From the NCBI GenBank assembly GCA_040902895.1, contig JBBDWL010000089.1, forward strand, positions 51,338 to 115,337: 64,000 bases of DNA. Reading direction: 5' to 3'. The first letter of the stretch is position 1. Each line of letters starts with the position of its first letter. Under the pieces are notes generated by a model. That model was not told where the DNA came from. It made no database searches and worked only from the letters and a program-made list of their open reading frames with translations. Positions 24,322 through 35,100 of the stretch are shown here, piece by piece. A program made the position numbers and the translations under genes. The DNA comes from JALYRV01 sp040902895 (GTDB lineage: Bacteria > Acidobacteriota > Vicinamibacteria > Vicinamibacterales > SCN-69-37).

Positions 24322-26966
24322 ACCTTCTCGATGCCGGCTGCCGTGCCATGCTGCGACTCTATCCGCCTGACGTGCGCGACGCGCACGGCCGCGAGATGCG
24401 GCAGACGTTTCTCGAGGCATGCGCACGGGCCTCGGGCCGTGGGCCTCTGGCGATGGCGCGCACGGCGCTTGCCGAGCTGATCGATCTTCTGAAGTGCGCG
24501 TTCCGCTCCCGCCTTGGACGGCCGCTGTTGCCGGCCGACCGCGACCCGCACACGTCGCCGGGGCAGCAGGCTCCGAAGGGCACCTGGATGAACACACTCA
24601 CGTCCGATCTCCGTCAGGCCCTGCGTGGGTTGCGGGCGAAGCCGGGCACGACAACGCTCGCGATTGGGCTGCTCGCGCTCGCCATCGGCGCCTGCACCAC
24701 CATGTTCACGGTTGCCGACGCGATCATCTTCAACGCCGTGCCATACCGTGACGCCGATCGCCTCGTGCACATCGGCATCGCGCGCCAGCCTGGCGCGTGG
24801 CCGTCCAGCACGACGAAGGCCGATGTGATCCGGACCTGGCGCGACGCCGGCATCTTCGAGCACGTCGAGGCCCACCGAACGATTAGCACGATCGTGGATG
24901 CCGGTGCCGGAACGACTGGCGCGGCGCTGCTGTGGATCACGCCCGGCGTACTCGATATGCTCGGCGTCGGGCCCATTCGCGGCCGCGCGTTGACACCTCA
25001 AGACGCGCATCAGACGGTGCCGCCCATCCTCATCTCGGCCCGCTTCTGGCGCACGCAGTTAGGAGCAGCCGACGATGTCATCGGCCGCCGCATCTATATT
25101 GATGGCAAGGCCGCCGACATCGTCGGCGTCATGCCCGCCGATGTCCGGTTTCCAAATAGCGTACGAGACCTGTGGCGCGCGATCGACCTGAACCAGCCCC
25201 CACTGGCCGCGCTGTCGCCGATCGCCAAACTGAAACCGGGAGTGCCGCGCGACGAGACGGCTCGTCTGGCGCAGCGCGTGGCGCGCGATCGCGATCCTGC
25301 ACTTGTCGCCGATCCGGCAGCCGTCGCATTCGCGCCGGTCACGGGCGTGCAAATGTTCGACGACTACACGGTGAACGCGACGAGGCTGCTTTTCACGGGA
25401 GTCGTACTCGTGTTGTTCGTCGCGTGCGTCAACGTCGCGAACCTTTTGCTCGCGCGCGCGATGGGCCGGCGCCGCGAGCGCGCCGTGCGCGCGGCGCTGG
25501 GCGCGTCGCGATTCAGGCTCGTGCAGCAGGCGATGCTCGAGAGCCTCGTAATGGCCACGTTCGCCGCAACGCTCGGCCTGCTGCTGTCATGGATGGCGGT
25601 CTCCGCACTCGACACCGTCCTGCCAGCCTTCATCACCGCACGTGGTCCCAACGCGATCGACTTCGACGCACGCTCGGCGATGGCGGTGGTGGCGCTTGCC
25701 GTGCTCGCCACGCTGACCTCCGGCGTGCTGCCGGCCTGGCTCGGCACGCGCACGACGGCGTCGGACGTGCTCAAGGAAGGTGAGCGCGGCTCGAGCGAAG
25801 GGCGCGTCGCGCGCCGTCTGACTTCGGCCCTCATCGTCGGCGAGATTGCCGTAGCCGTGACACTGCTCGTCGGCGCCGCGCTCATGGTCCGCACGTTCAT
25901 GGCGCTGGCCAATGCGGACAGGGGCATCGACACGCGCAATGTCGCGCTGCTCCAGGTAAACCTGCCCTCGTTTCAGGTGCCGGATCCTCAACGCCAGGAA
26001 ACGCTGGCGTCCGAGATCCACCGTCGTCTCGCCGCGCTGCCGGGAGTCGTCCAGGTCATGCGCGCGCTGAGTGTGCCTCCGGATCGCAGCGAGACCTACA
26101 CGTCGGCCATTGAAACCGGCGAGGGTGCAAGGGTCGAGGGCCTCGAGGTCAGTGGCTACTTGGCCGTGCCCGGTTTTTTCGAATTCTTCGACATTCGTCT
26201 GGTCGCGGGACGCTCGCTGTCCGCCGAGGATCCGGACGAGGCGGTCGTCATCAGCAGGAACCTTGCTGACGCCCTGTGGCCGGGCGTCAGCGATCCGATT
26301 GGCCGCACGTTCCGGATCGACAGCGAGCCTATGGTTCGACAGGTTGTCGGCGTATCTCGCAACGTGCGCACGTCGTTGCGCGATCCGCGCTTCGACACGC
26401 CCGAGTTCTTCCAGCCGTACCGACGTCCGGGACCGAACTACGTCATCAAGCTCGAAGAAGGCGCGCGGCTATCCGACGATAAGGTCGCCGCGATGATTCG
26501 TACAGTGCATCCGGCATATCTCGTCCGCAGGGTCCAATGGATCGACGATGTCTATGCCGGGCAGATCGAGCGCCCGCAGCTGGCGGCGGTCGCCGCCGGA
26601 AGCTTCGCGATGTTCGGGCTGCTCGTCTGCACCGCCGGCCTGTTCAGCGTGCTGAGCCTGGCCGTCGCGCGGCGGCGCCGCGAGTTTGGCATCCGCCTCG
26701 CGATCGGCGCGCATCCCGCGCATCTGTCGCGTCTCGTCGCGCGGCAGACGTTGCTCACGCTCGCCGCGGGCCTGGCGATCGGCTGTGCTGGCGCGCTCGC
26801 CGTCGCGCGCGGTCTCTCGAGCGTGCTTGCCGGCATCGAGATTACCGATGCAGCGAGCTGGGTTGTGGTTGTCGTGCTGATCACCCTTGCCGGCGCCGCT
26901 GCGGCGTGGCTGCCGCTGCGCGACGCGCGGCGAACAGACCCATTGCTGCTGCTCAGAGAGGAGTAA
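24318..26966 (+). CDS. ADOP-type ABC permease with N-terminal cytoplasmic prefix
   Basis: An 882-residue orphan permease coupled to padR by an ATGA overlap. Residues 1-90 form a helical cytoplasmic prefix (CRAMLRLYPPDVRDAHGREM...), the extension often found on PadR-linked ADOP proteins. The usual duplicated architecture follows: a helix near 108-130, MacB-like periplasmic domain with conserved GRRIYIDGKAADIVGVMP, three helices, a second helix plus periplasmic domain, and the C-terminal three-helix unit with RRRREFGIRLAIGAHPAHL. It ends in the family tail RRTDPLLLLREE. No ATPase gene lies nearby. Probably the first gene of a three-permease unit reaching 32085. Confidence 0.88.
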   Translation: MNLLDAGCRAMLRLYPPDVRDAHGREMRQTFLEACARASGRGPLAMARTALAELIDLLKCAFRSRLGRPLLPADRDPHTSPGQQAPKGTWMNTLTSDLRQALRGLRAKPGTTTLAIGLLALAIGACTTMFTVADAIIFNAVPYRDADRLVHIGIARQPGAWPSSTTKADVIRTWRDAGIFEHVEAHRTISTIVDAGAGTTGAALLWITPGVLDMLGVGPIRGRALTPQDAHQTVPPILISARFWRTQLGAADDVIGRRIYIDGKAADIVGVMPADVRFPNSVRDLWRAIDLNQPPLAALSPIAKLKPGVPRDETARLAQRVARDRDPALVADPAAVAFAPVTGVQMFDDYTVNATRLLFTGVVLVLFVACVNVANLLLARAMGRRRERAVRAALGASRFRLVQQAMLESLVMATFAATLGLLLSWMAVSALDTVLPAFITARGPNAIDFDARSAMAVVALAVLATLTSGVLPAWLGTRTTASDVLKEGERGSSEGRVARRLTSALIVGEIAVAVTLLVGAALMVRTFMALANADRGIDTRNVALLQVNLPSFQVPDPQRQETLASEIHRRLAALPGVVQVMRALSVPPDRSETYTSAIETGEGARVEGLEVSGYLAVPGFFEFFDIRLVAGRSLSAEDPDEAVVISRNLADALWPGVSDPIGRTFRIDSEPMVRQVVGVSRNVRTSLRDPRFDTPEFFQPYRRPGPNYVIKLEEGARLSDDKVAAMIRTVHPAYLVRRVQWIDDVYAGQIERPQLAAVAAGSFAMFGLLVCTAGLFSVLSLAVARRRREFGIRLAIGAHPAHLSRLVARQTLLTLAAGLAIGCAGALAVARGLSSVLAGIEITDAASWVVVVVLITLAGAAAAWLPLRDARRTDPLLLLREE

Positions 26967-27014
26967 GCTCCGTACGTCTCGGCCGGCCAGCGCCAGCGAT
27001 CAGGAGCACTTGCC

Positions 27015-29435
27015 ATGTTCATCGACGACCTGCGCCACGCCTTTCGGCGCCTCCGCTCGCGCCCGGCCATGGCCCTCGCCGCCGCGGGAATGCTGGCGCT
27101 CGCTATCGGGCTGACGACCGCGATGTTCACGATCGTCGATTCGCTGCTCCTGCGGCCGGTGCCGTTTCCGCAGGCGGATCGACTGGCCCAGCTGAAAATG
27201 CGAAGCCGGAACACGGTTCGTGGGGTTGTTTCCGCGAGGGTCCTCGAGGCCTGGCGCGATGCGCCCGTCCTGGACGCGGTCGAAGGCGTCGCCACGGACA
27301 CCGTTCTGATCGAGACCGACGCCGGACTCGTCGCGCGCGAGGGCGCATTCGTCACACCGGGGATGCTCGACATGCTGGGCGCCCGTGCGCTGCGCGGCCG
27401 TCTCTTTCTCGCCGGCGAGGGACGAGCTGGCACCGACGGCGTCGTGATCCTGTCGGAGGGGATCTGGCGATCGCTCTACGGCGCCGACCCGGCAATCGTT
27501 GGTCGCGCGATTGCGATCGATGGCGCTCAGGCCACCATCGTCGGCGTCCTGCCTTTCAAGTTCCGCTTCCCCGGCTGGAACACGGCGATCTGGAAGCCAC
27601 TCGATTTCAGTGCGCCGCCCGCGCCGCAGGCCGGCCGGTTGCCTCAAGTCTTCGGCCGCTTCGTTCAAGGGATCTCGCGGGCTGACGCCGGACGAACCAT
27701 CGGCGCCTCGTCAGATCCTGCCGGCGCGACGTACCCCGAACAGGTGCTCACGCAAATGGCCCGGGCGGCCGATCCGGCGTACGAGAAGAACTGGGCGTAC
27801 ATCGACACTCTCGCCGGGCCGCGCACGAGCGACTACATCTACCGGGCGACGCCGATCCTCGCCGGCGGCGTCGCCCTGGTGTTCCTCGTGCTTTGCGCCA
27901 ATGTCAGCAGCCTTCTGCTCGCGCGACTGACCGCCCGCGGCCGTGAGTTCAGCGTCTGCGCGGCGCTCGGCGCGTCACGCGCGCGCCTGCTTCGCGAGGC
28001 TCTTGTCGAAAGCGTTTCGCTCGGCGCGGCAGGGATGCTCCTGGGCTTGGCGCTCGCTGCTGGTCTGGTGCAAATCGCGCGGGCGTTGTTGCCCGAAGCG
28101 TTCCTCCTCCAAACCCTGAATCCCGTCGACATCAACGTCCGCGCGCTGGCGGTCGCATCGCTCGCGGGCCTCCTGGCCACCGTGGCGGCCGGACTGCTGC
28201 CCGCGTGGCTCGGCACGCGCGCCGAACCAGCGAACGCGCTGCGGGCGACCGAGCGTGGCGGAACCGAAACGCGCAGCGTGCGATCGCTCACGCGCACTCT
28301 GCTGATCGGTGAAGTCGCGCTCGCGTGCACGCTGCTCGTCGGCGCGACCTTGCTCGTTCGCTCGTTCGTCAACCTGGCCGGTGCGGATCGCGGGCTCGAC
28401 GCCCGGGGCGTGCTGACAGCTTGGGTGTCCGGGCTTCCGGGGTCCGCCGAGGACCGGACCGTGCGTGAGAACGCCGCGCGGATCATCGAAGACGCCGTGC
28501 ACGCCATTCCAGGCGTGCAGCAGGTGGTGCTGTCCCACGCCGTGCCGCCGGATGGGGGCGGCGTGTCCTTCGGCGACGACTGGTTGTCAGACGTGCCCGG
28601 TGCAGGCCCAAAGGACATCACCGCAAATCGCTACTGGGTCGGAGCCGACTTCTTCGAGTTCTACGGCATTCCGCTGCTGCGCGGCAGGACGTTCCGGCCG
28701 GATGATCCGGACGATGTGGTCATCGTCGGCGAGCGCTTTGCGGCGTTGATGTGGCCTGGCCTCGATCCGGTCGGCCGGAGCTTCCGCTTCGGCAAGGAGG
28801 CCTTTCGAGTGATCGGATTGGCGCGCGAGACCAACCTGCCAGCAGTCAATCCGTTCGACGATCGCTCCGAATTCTACGAGCCATTTGCGCGCGGCGGCGG
28901 CGGATTCAGGATGAGCATCCGCTGCGGCAACGCCTGTCCGGACGAGGCGATCGTGCGCCGGGCCATCACTGGCGCGAGTGCAGGCGCGCGCGTCATCCAA
29001 GTCCAGGTGCTCGAGAACGTCTATCTCCAGCAGACGTCGCGCCCGCGCGCCGCGGCGGCGCTCGCGTTTGCCTTTGCCGCAATCGCGGTGCTCGCCGTTG
29101 CCGGTGGTCTGTTCGCGGTCCTCAGCTACGCCGTTGGCCGACGCCGGCGCGAGTTCGGAATCCGCCTCGCCCTCGGTGCGCGGCCGGGCGAAGTGCGGCG
29201 GCTCGTCTTCGGCGACGGATTGCGCGTGGCGGTCATCGGCCTGGCCCTTGGCGGGCTTGCGGCGTGGTGGCTCTCGCAGTCGCTGGCGACCATGACGTAT
29301 GGCGTGGCGACCGGCGACATCTCCATCTGGCTCACTGTTGCCGCTGTCATCGCGCTGACGACGATGCTGGCGTCGTGGAGGCCGGCGGCCAGAGCGGCGA
29401 AGGTCGACCCGGTGGCGCTGCTGCGAGAAGAGTGA
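27015..29435 (+). CDS. ADOP-type ABC permease
   Basis: An 806-residue orphan permease with an AGGAG site before its ATG. It starts directly with the canonical MFIDDLRHAFRRLRSRPAMA and lacks the prefix domain. The first helix (about 17-40), MacB-like periplasmic domain, first FtsX triple, second domain and final helices with RRRREFGIRLALGARPGEV are all intact. It ends in AAKVDPVALLREE. It is closely similar to the next gene (29443), pointing to a recent tandem duplication. The 48-base spacing from the upstream permease and 7-base spacing to the next suggest one transcript. Confidence 0.88.
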   Translation: MFIDDLRHAFRRLRSRPAMALAAAGMLALAIGLTTAMFTIVDSLLLRPVPFPQADRLAQLKMRSRNTVRGVVSARVLEAWRDAPVLDAVEGVATDTVLIETDAGLVAREGAFVTPGMLDMLGARALRGRLFLAGEGRAGTDGVVILSEGIWRSLYGADPAIVGRAIAIDGAQATIVGVLPFKFRFPGWNTAIWKPLDFSAPPAPQAGRLPQVFGRFVQGISRADAGRTIGASSDPAGATYPEQVLTQMARAADPAYEKNWAYIDTLAGPRTSDYIYRATPILAGGVALVFLVLCANVSSLLLARLTARGREFSVCAALGASRARLLREALVESVSLGAAGMLLGLALAAGLVQIARALLPEAFLLQTLNPVDINVRALAVASLAGLLATVAAGLLPAWLGTRAEPANALRATERGGTETRSVRSLTRTLLIGEVALACTLLVGATLLVRSFVNLAGADRGLDARGVLTAWVSGLPGSAEDRTVRENAARIIEDAVHAIPGVQQVVLSHAVPPDGGGVSFGDDWLSDVPGAGPKDITANRYWVGADFFEFYGIPLLRGRTFRPDDPDDVVIVGERFAALMWPGLDPVGRSFRFGKEAFRVIGLARETNLPAVNPFDDRSEFYEPFARGGGGFRMSIRCGNACPDEAIVRRAITGASAGARVIQVQVLENVYLQQTSRPRAAAALAFAFAAIAVLAVAGGLFAVLSYAVGRRRREFGIRLALGARPGEVRRLVFGDGLRVAVIGLALGGLAAWWLSQSLATMTYGVATGDISIWLTVAAVIALTTMLASWRPAARAAKVDPVALLREE

Positions 29436-29442
29436 CGTCGCC

Positions 29443-32085
29443 GTGAAAGGCTTCCTCCTTCGGGCTGTCGTTCGGATCGCCGTGCCCCGTCCGCTGCGCG
29501 ACCAGGCGGCGCTCACGCTGTCGGATGTCTGTCGAGCCGCGCGCGAGCGCGGCGGGCGCTGGCGCGCGTGGCGAGCCGCGGCACTGGAACTCGGCGACCT
29601 TGGACGCGCGTCGCTGATGAGCGGGCTGGGACGCGGGCCGAGGGTCACCATCACTGCGAGCGGCGCCGTCGCTCGCCGCCAAAGCTTCGGACGAAGGGGA
29701 GGCCCCAGCATGTTCATTGACGATCTGCGCCGCGCGCTTCGGCGTCTCGTGGCCCAACCGGCTCCCGCACTCGGCGCGGTGCTGATGCTGGCGCTTGCCA
29801 TCGGCCTTGCGACGGCCATGTTCTCGCTGATCGACACGCTCCTCATGCGCACCGTGCCGTTCCCTCAGGCGGAACGTCTTGCGCACGTGATGATGCTGGG
29901 CCCGAGTGGTGGATCAATCTCGGTCGACCCGTCGGTGCTTCACGCCTGGCGCGAAAGCCGCCTGTTCGATCGTGTCGAGGCTCAGGCGCCGGCGACCATG
30001 CTTCTCGGGTCGGGTGCCGATCTCACATCGAGTAAAGGTGCGTACGTCTCGCCGGGCCTTCTGCAGATGCTCGGCGCCAGGCCAATCAACGGCCGCCTGT
30101 TTTCGCCGGAAGAGGGACGGCCCGGCACCGGCGATCGTGTCGTGATTGCCGAGAGGCTCTGGCGATCGATGTTCGGAGCAGACCTCGCGGCGATCGGGAC
30201 GCGCATGCTGGTCGAAGGATCGCCCGCGACGCTCATAGGGGTCCTGCCTGACGAGTTCCGGTTTCCGGAGTGGGACACGGCGGTGTGGCGGCCGATGGAT
30301 TTTCTCGCGCCTCCGGCCGGCGATCGGCCGGTTCTGCCTCGCGCCATCGTGCGCTATTCCCCCGGCATACCCGCCGCCGATGCGTTGAAAGCGGCGACGA
30401 CGATGGCTCACGAAGCCTATCCGCCGCAGGCCGACAACCAGTGGGCGCAAGCCGAGTCGCTCGCGTCACCCTATCAGGGCAAGTACGCGCGCGCCGCCGC
30501 GCCCGTGCTCGCCGCCGCGGCGGTCATGGTGTTTCTCGTGCTGTGCGCGAACGTCAGCGGACTGCTGCTGGCGCGGCTCGATGCGCGGATGCGCGAGATC
30601 GGTGTCGCCGCCGCATTGGGCGCATCGCGCGGGCGCCTCATGCGCGAAGCGCTCGTCGAGAGTCTGTGTCTTGGCGCCGGTGGTCTCGCGCTCGGCCTGG
30701 CGGTCGCCGCAGGATTGCTGACGATCGCGCGCGCATGGCTGCCCGAGGCGCTCCTGATCCACACCCTCAATCCGATCGATCTCGACGCGCGGGCATTCGC
30801 GGCAGCCTCTGCGGCGGGCGGCGCCGCCGTGCTTGCCGCGGGGCTGCTGCCGGCATGGTTCGCGACGCGCGTCTCGCCGATGTCGGCGATGCGTCCGGCT
30901 GCGCGCGGCTCCAGTGAAGGCCGCGGCAGCCGCGCCGCGCGGCGCGTGCTGCTCGTCTCGGAAGTGGCGTTCGCCTGCATGCTGCTCGTCGGCGCCTCGC
31001 TGCTCGTCCGATCGTTCATGCGGATGGCGGGCGCTGAGCGCGGACTCGACAGCAGCGGCGTGACCACGGCCTGGGTCCAGGGCATCGGCGGCCAAGACGC
31101 AACCGGCCCGGCGCGTGTCGCTGCGTCGCGGCGGCTCGAAGAGGCACTCCGCCAGCTTCCTGGCGTGCAGGCCGTCGCATTCTCGTTCGGCACGCCTCCG
31201 GACGGCGGCGGCTGGACGATGGGTGAGTGGGTCTCCGATGGATCCAGCGCCGCGCCGATCGAGGCGACGTTCCAGCAGTACCAGGTCGGGCCAGACTTTT
31301 TCGATCTGTACCGCATTCCCATCGTACGAGGGCGGACGTTCCGGACCGAAGACCATGAACGGACCGTCGTCATCAGCGAGCGGATTGCCGATCTGCTCTG
31401 GCCTGGTGTTGATCCGGTTGGCCGGTCGTTTCACCGCGAAGGCAAGGAGCCGTTCACCGTGATTGGCGTCGCGCGCGAGCTCCACCTGCCGACCACTGAA
31501 ACGCGCAGCGACAGGCCCGAGTTCTACCTTCAGTTCGTGCCGGGGCGAGCGAACGTGTCGATCAACATCAGGTGCGGCGGCCCATGTCCCGACGTGGCGC
31601 GCATCCGGCAGACGGTGCGCGACGTCGAGCCGCGCGCAGACGTGTGGCAGGCGGGCGTGCTCGATCGCGCGTATCTCGCCGAAGTGGAAGGGCCGCGTGC
31701 CGCGGCCGCGCTGGTGCTGACGCTCGCGCTGATAGCGGCCGTCGCGGTGGGCGGAGGGCTCTTTGCCGTTCTTTCTTATGCCGCCGGACGCCGCCGGCGC
31801 GAGTTCGGCATCCGCCTGGCGCTCGGCGCGCGGCCGGGCGAGATCGGCGGCCTGATGCTGCGCGAAGGCGCACGCGTCGTCGTTGCCGGCGCGGTGATCG
31901 GCGGCCTCGGCGCGTGGTGGCTATCCAGGGCGCTGTCGTCACTCATGTACGGCGTCACGCCTGGCGATCCCGGCAGCTGGCTGATGGTTGCGGGCCTGCT
32001 GATCGTCATTGCGCTGGCCGCATCGTGGCGTCCTGCCGCGCGGGCCGCGCGGATCGATCCTTCGATGCTTCTGCGTGAGGAATGA
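29443..32085 (+). CDS. ADOP-type ABC permease with N-terminal prefix
   Basis: An 880-residue orphan permease starting at GTG 29443, 7 bases behind the preceding permease. Residues 1-88 form a helical prefix different from that of the 24318 protein (MKGFLLRAVVRIAVPRPLR...). From residue 90 the protein starts again with MFIDDLRRALRRL, nearly the same as the N-terminus of the 27015 protein, so a start at the internal ATG (29710) is an alternative. The body is collinear with the 27015 permease, including RRRREFGIRLALGARPGEI and the tail ARIDPSMLLREE. The stop codon is followed within a few bases by an AT-rich heptad repeat tract. Confidence 0.87.
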   Translation: MKGFLLRAVVRIAVPRPLRDQAALTLSDVCRAARERGGRWRAWRAAALELGDLGRASLMSGLGRGPRVTITASGAVARRQSFGRRGGPSMFIDDLRRALRRLVAQPAPALGAVLMLALAIGLATAMFSLIDTLLMRTVPFPQAERLAHVMMLGPSGGSISVDPSVLHAWRESRLFDRVEAQAPATMLLGSGADLTSSKGAYVSPGLLQMLGARPINGRLFSPEEGRPGTGDRVVIAERLWRSMFGADLAAIGTRMLVEGSPATLIGVLPDEFRFPEWDTAVWRPMDFLAPPAGDRPVLPRAIVRYSPGIPAADALKAATTMAHEAYPPQADNQWAQAESLASPYQGKYARAAAPVLAAAAVMVFLVLCANVSGLLLARLDARMREIGVAAALGASRGRLMREALVESLCLGAGGLALGLAVAAGLLTIARAWLPEALLIHTLNPIDLDARAFAAASAAGGAAVLAAGLLPAWFATRVSPMSAMRPAARGSSEGRGSRAARRVLLVSEVAFACMLLVGASLLVRSFMRMAGAERGLDSSGVTTAWVQGIGGQDATGPARVAASRRLEEALRQLPGVQAVAFSFGTPPDGGGWTMGEWVSDGSSAAPIEATFQQYQVGPDFFDLYRIPIVRGRTFRTEDHERTVVISERIADLLWPGVDPVGRSFHREGKEPFTVIGVARELHLPTTETRSDRPEFYLQFVPGRANVSINIRCGGPCPDVARIRQTVRDVEPRADVWQAGVLDRAYLAEVEGPRAAAALVLTLALIAAVAVGGGLFAVLSYAAGRRRREFGIRLALGARPGEIGGLMLREGARVVVAGAVIGGLGAWWLSRALSSLMYGVTPGDPGSWLMVAGLLIVIALAASWRPAARAARIDPSMLLREE

Positions 32086-32190
32086 ATTAAAAATGGGTGA
32101 ATTAAGAGTTAAGAATTGCTATCCGATTGCTGCTAAGCAGCTGCTGGACAGCAATTCTTAACTCACCAACTCTTAACTCACCAACTACAC
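32086..32190. repeat. AT-rich heptad repeat tract with a 15-bp inverted repeat
   Basis: This spacer between the convergent permease and TonB-receptor genes is built from degenerate 7-base units (GAATTAA, GAGTTAA and, in inverted sense, TTAACTC, CCAACTC). Positions 32106-32120 and 32150-32164 are perfect inverted copies (15 bp, GAGTTAAGAATTGCT) around a 29-base loop. It could serve as a bidirectional transcription stop, although no clear T-run follows. The unit resembles the repeats at 2491, 39718, 44861 and 49318. Confidence 0.7.
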
Positions 32191-32192
32191 TG

Positions 32193-35100
32193 TCACCGGT
32201 TTCCGGCCGGGCTCGCGCCCCCGCCGAACCAGTATGTGAAGTTCAACCGGATGATCCGCGGCCCGAGCGCCCCGGTCGGAGACATGAATGTCGCGATCTG
32301 CGTGACCGGCTCATTCGGGTCGTTCGCATACCGGATGTTCGTTCGTCCCGTCCCGGTCCGCACGTTGAACACCGTGTTGTCGTTCGTCAGGTTGTACGCA
32401 TCCACGGCCAGCTCGAACTTCCGGCCGCCCACGTCGAACAGCCGGCCGAGGCGCAGGTCGGTCTGGTACCTGCCGGGCAGCTCAACGCTGCCGCGCGGTT
32501 CGGCATTGACCGTATCGCTGCCCTGGCGCAGGCATCCGGTCGTGATGGTGGCCGTGCATCCACCGATCGACACCGTGCGCGTAATGGGCTGACCCGACGA
32601 GATCAGCAGGTTCGCGCCAAAAACAATCCTGTACGGAAGCATCGCCGACCCACTGAGCTTGAAATTATGCCGGCGGCCGCCGCTGATGCCGTCGGCATTG
32701 ACCCTGGCGTCATTGGGGTTTTGGAGACTAACCAGATCGCGCGTCTCTCTCGAATAGGTGTAGCCGGCGAGCACGGTCGTCCCCCTGCTGTAGCGCTTCG
32801 TACCCACGATCTCGACGCCGTTGTACTTCACTCCAAGCCGATCGTCGTTGATCGCGCTGTCATTGACGAGCGTGAACCCCGGGTTCAGGCTGTACACGGT
32901 CAGTCTCTGGTCGTCGGCATTGCCGACGATCCCGTCGCGTCCGGGTTCGGTGACCTCAATCGGCGAGAACATCTCGTCCCATCTGTCGATGTCGCCGTCC
33001 ACCGTGCCGAATGTGTCGTACTCACGGCGGTTGAAGAAGGCCGTGCTCAGTCTGAATCCCGGAAACAGCTCGTGATCGACGCCGACCGTAAACTCGCGGC
33101 GCCACGTCCGTTGCCGGTTCGGGTCGAAAGGATTCGGATTTGGAATCGATGTCGACACAAGGCTGCCGAACTCGCCGCCCACGTACTGCCTGCCATTCCA
33201 CGTGGCGTTGCCGGGCTGGAAGCTCCAGTCGCTGTTCAGATCGTTCCACCGATAGGTCTGGCTGACGGTGCCGTTCGGATTCGGACCGGGCGTGCCCGTG
33301 CCGACTTGATCGAAGTACTTGCCGGCCGACAGCTTCAAGACCGTCTTGCCCTCGCCGAACAGATCGTACGTGCCGCTGATCCGCGGCGCCCAGTTCTTCC
33401 ACAGAGGGGCGTTCCTCACTTCCTCGAAGGAATCGCGCACCACGTACTCGGTCAACTGGCCGCCCGTGCTCAGGGCCACATTCAGGCCGCCGATCGTCGT
33501 GCCGCTGGGGAAGTACTCGCTCGACGCATGGGTCTGCGGTGGAATGTAGCCTTCGACGCGTTCCCAGCGCACGCCGGCGATCAGCGTGAGCCTCCCAATC
33601 GAGTACGAGTCCTGCGCGTAAATCGCGGTGTTCATGACCGCGCGCTCGAGGACCGTCGGCGAGTTGAAGATCGTCACGTTGCCTGGTCCCGCGGGCTGGC
33701 TCGCCGTGCCCGCCTGGCTGCGGAACGTGAGGTTGACGTTGCCGACGCGTGTGAACGTCTGATCCTCAGGCGTGTAGCCATTGTCGAACCCGAACTTGAG
33801 CTCGTGCCGCCCGCCGAACAACTGCGGCACGAAATAGTTCCAGTTCGACGTGATCTGTAGCCGGCGGCGGAACATGAGCTGACTCTGCGCGAAGTTACGC
33901 AGCCGCACGCCCGTCGCGTTATCGAAGATCGACTGCTGGTCGGTCTTCTGGTTGAGCGGGAAGTGCGTGTTGCTGTAGGCGATCTTCGTGTCGCCGACCA
34001 GGCTGTTGGTCGCCGCCCAGTTCCACGACAGCTGCGAGATCAGGAACGTGTCTTCTTCCTTGGGGTTCGAGTCGAGCGTGACGCCGGCCCCCGCGCCGCG
34101 GTTCGGTTTGTCGTACCACTGATAGTTGCCGTAGCCCTCGAAGCGCGACGCGCCAAGCGCGTAACTCACCTTGCCGGACGTGCTCCAGATCGTCGTCGAA
34201 TCACGATCGTTGCCCGAGGTGATCTGCGGAATCTGCGGCGGCGAGATCGCGGGATAGCCCGGCACGTTGACGTGCGTCTGCTGGTTGTTGACGTTGCCGA
34301 AATAGAAGATGCGGTTCGGCACGAGCGGACCGCCGGCCTGGAAGTTTGCATTCGAGATGTAGTCAACGGCCTGCGCCTCGGGCCGGAAGCCCGCGCGCTT
34401 CAAATCCTCGTCGACGTTGTCCCACTGCGTCGGCTTGCCCTGATAGGTGCCGCCGAACTGGCCGCCGAAGCGGTTCGTGCCCGAGCGCGTGACCATGTTG
34501 ATCAGCGTCCCCGACGTGCCCATCGAGATGTCCTGCGCGCCGGTCGTGACCTGCACGTTCTCGAATGTCGCCGGCTCGTAGTAATTCATCGAGAAGCCGA
34601 TCGCCGCCGGGTCTCCCACGTTGACGCCGTTGACCAGCTGCACGTTCTGCGAGTTCGGCGTGCCGCGCGACGTGAAGCCGCGCTGCAGACCCGCCTGATT
34701 GCCGCCGACGTCCGGTGTGTCGAAGACGATACCGGGAATCTTGTATTCGAGGATGCTCCAGATGTCCTTGCCGCCAGGCGTGGTGTCGAGCAGCATCGCA
34801 TCGAGGTTCGTCGCGACGCTCGCGCTCTTGGTATCGATGACCGGCGTTTCGCCGCGGACCGTCACCTCGTCGGTGAGGGCGCCAATCTTCATCGGCACGT
34901 CGATCGACACGGTCTGGTTCTGCACCACAACGACACCTTCGCGCGTGGTGGTCTGGAAGCCGGCCAGCACGGTCCGCACCGAGTAGGTGCCGATTGTGAG
35001 TGCGGTGAAGCGGTGAGCGCCCCCCGCATCGGTGACGCCGATGAGCGGACGGGGCAGCACCGGGCTCGTGACGGTGATCGTCACGCCCGGCAGCGCCGCC

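Noticed and set aside
30902..31063. Frameshift or fusion within the ADOP gene at 29443
   Set aside because: The frame is continuous and collinear with the 27015 paralogue throughout; only the prefix differs.
22799..32085. A possible diversity-generating retroelement, prompted by the Avd-like bundle protein at 2524
   Set aside because: No reverse transcriptase, template repeat or variable repeat was found anywhere in the window; the bundle fold alone is not enough.
32127..33860. 577-codon plus-strand open frame, and a similar 421-codon frame at 33963-35228
   Set aside because: Both lie antisense to the TonB receptor, which has clear domains; their translations are Arg/Asp-rich without any recognisable motif.
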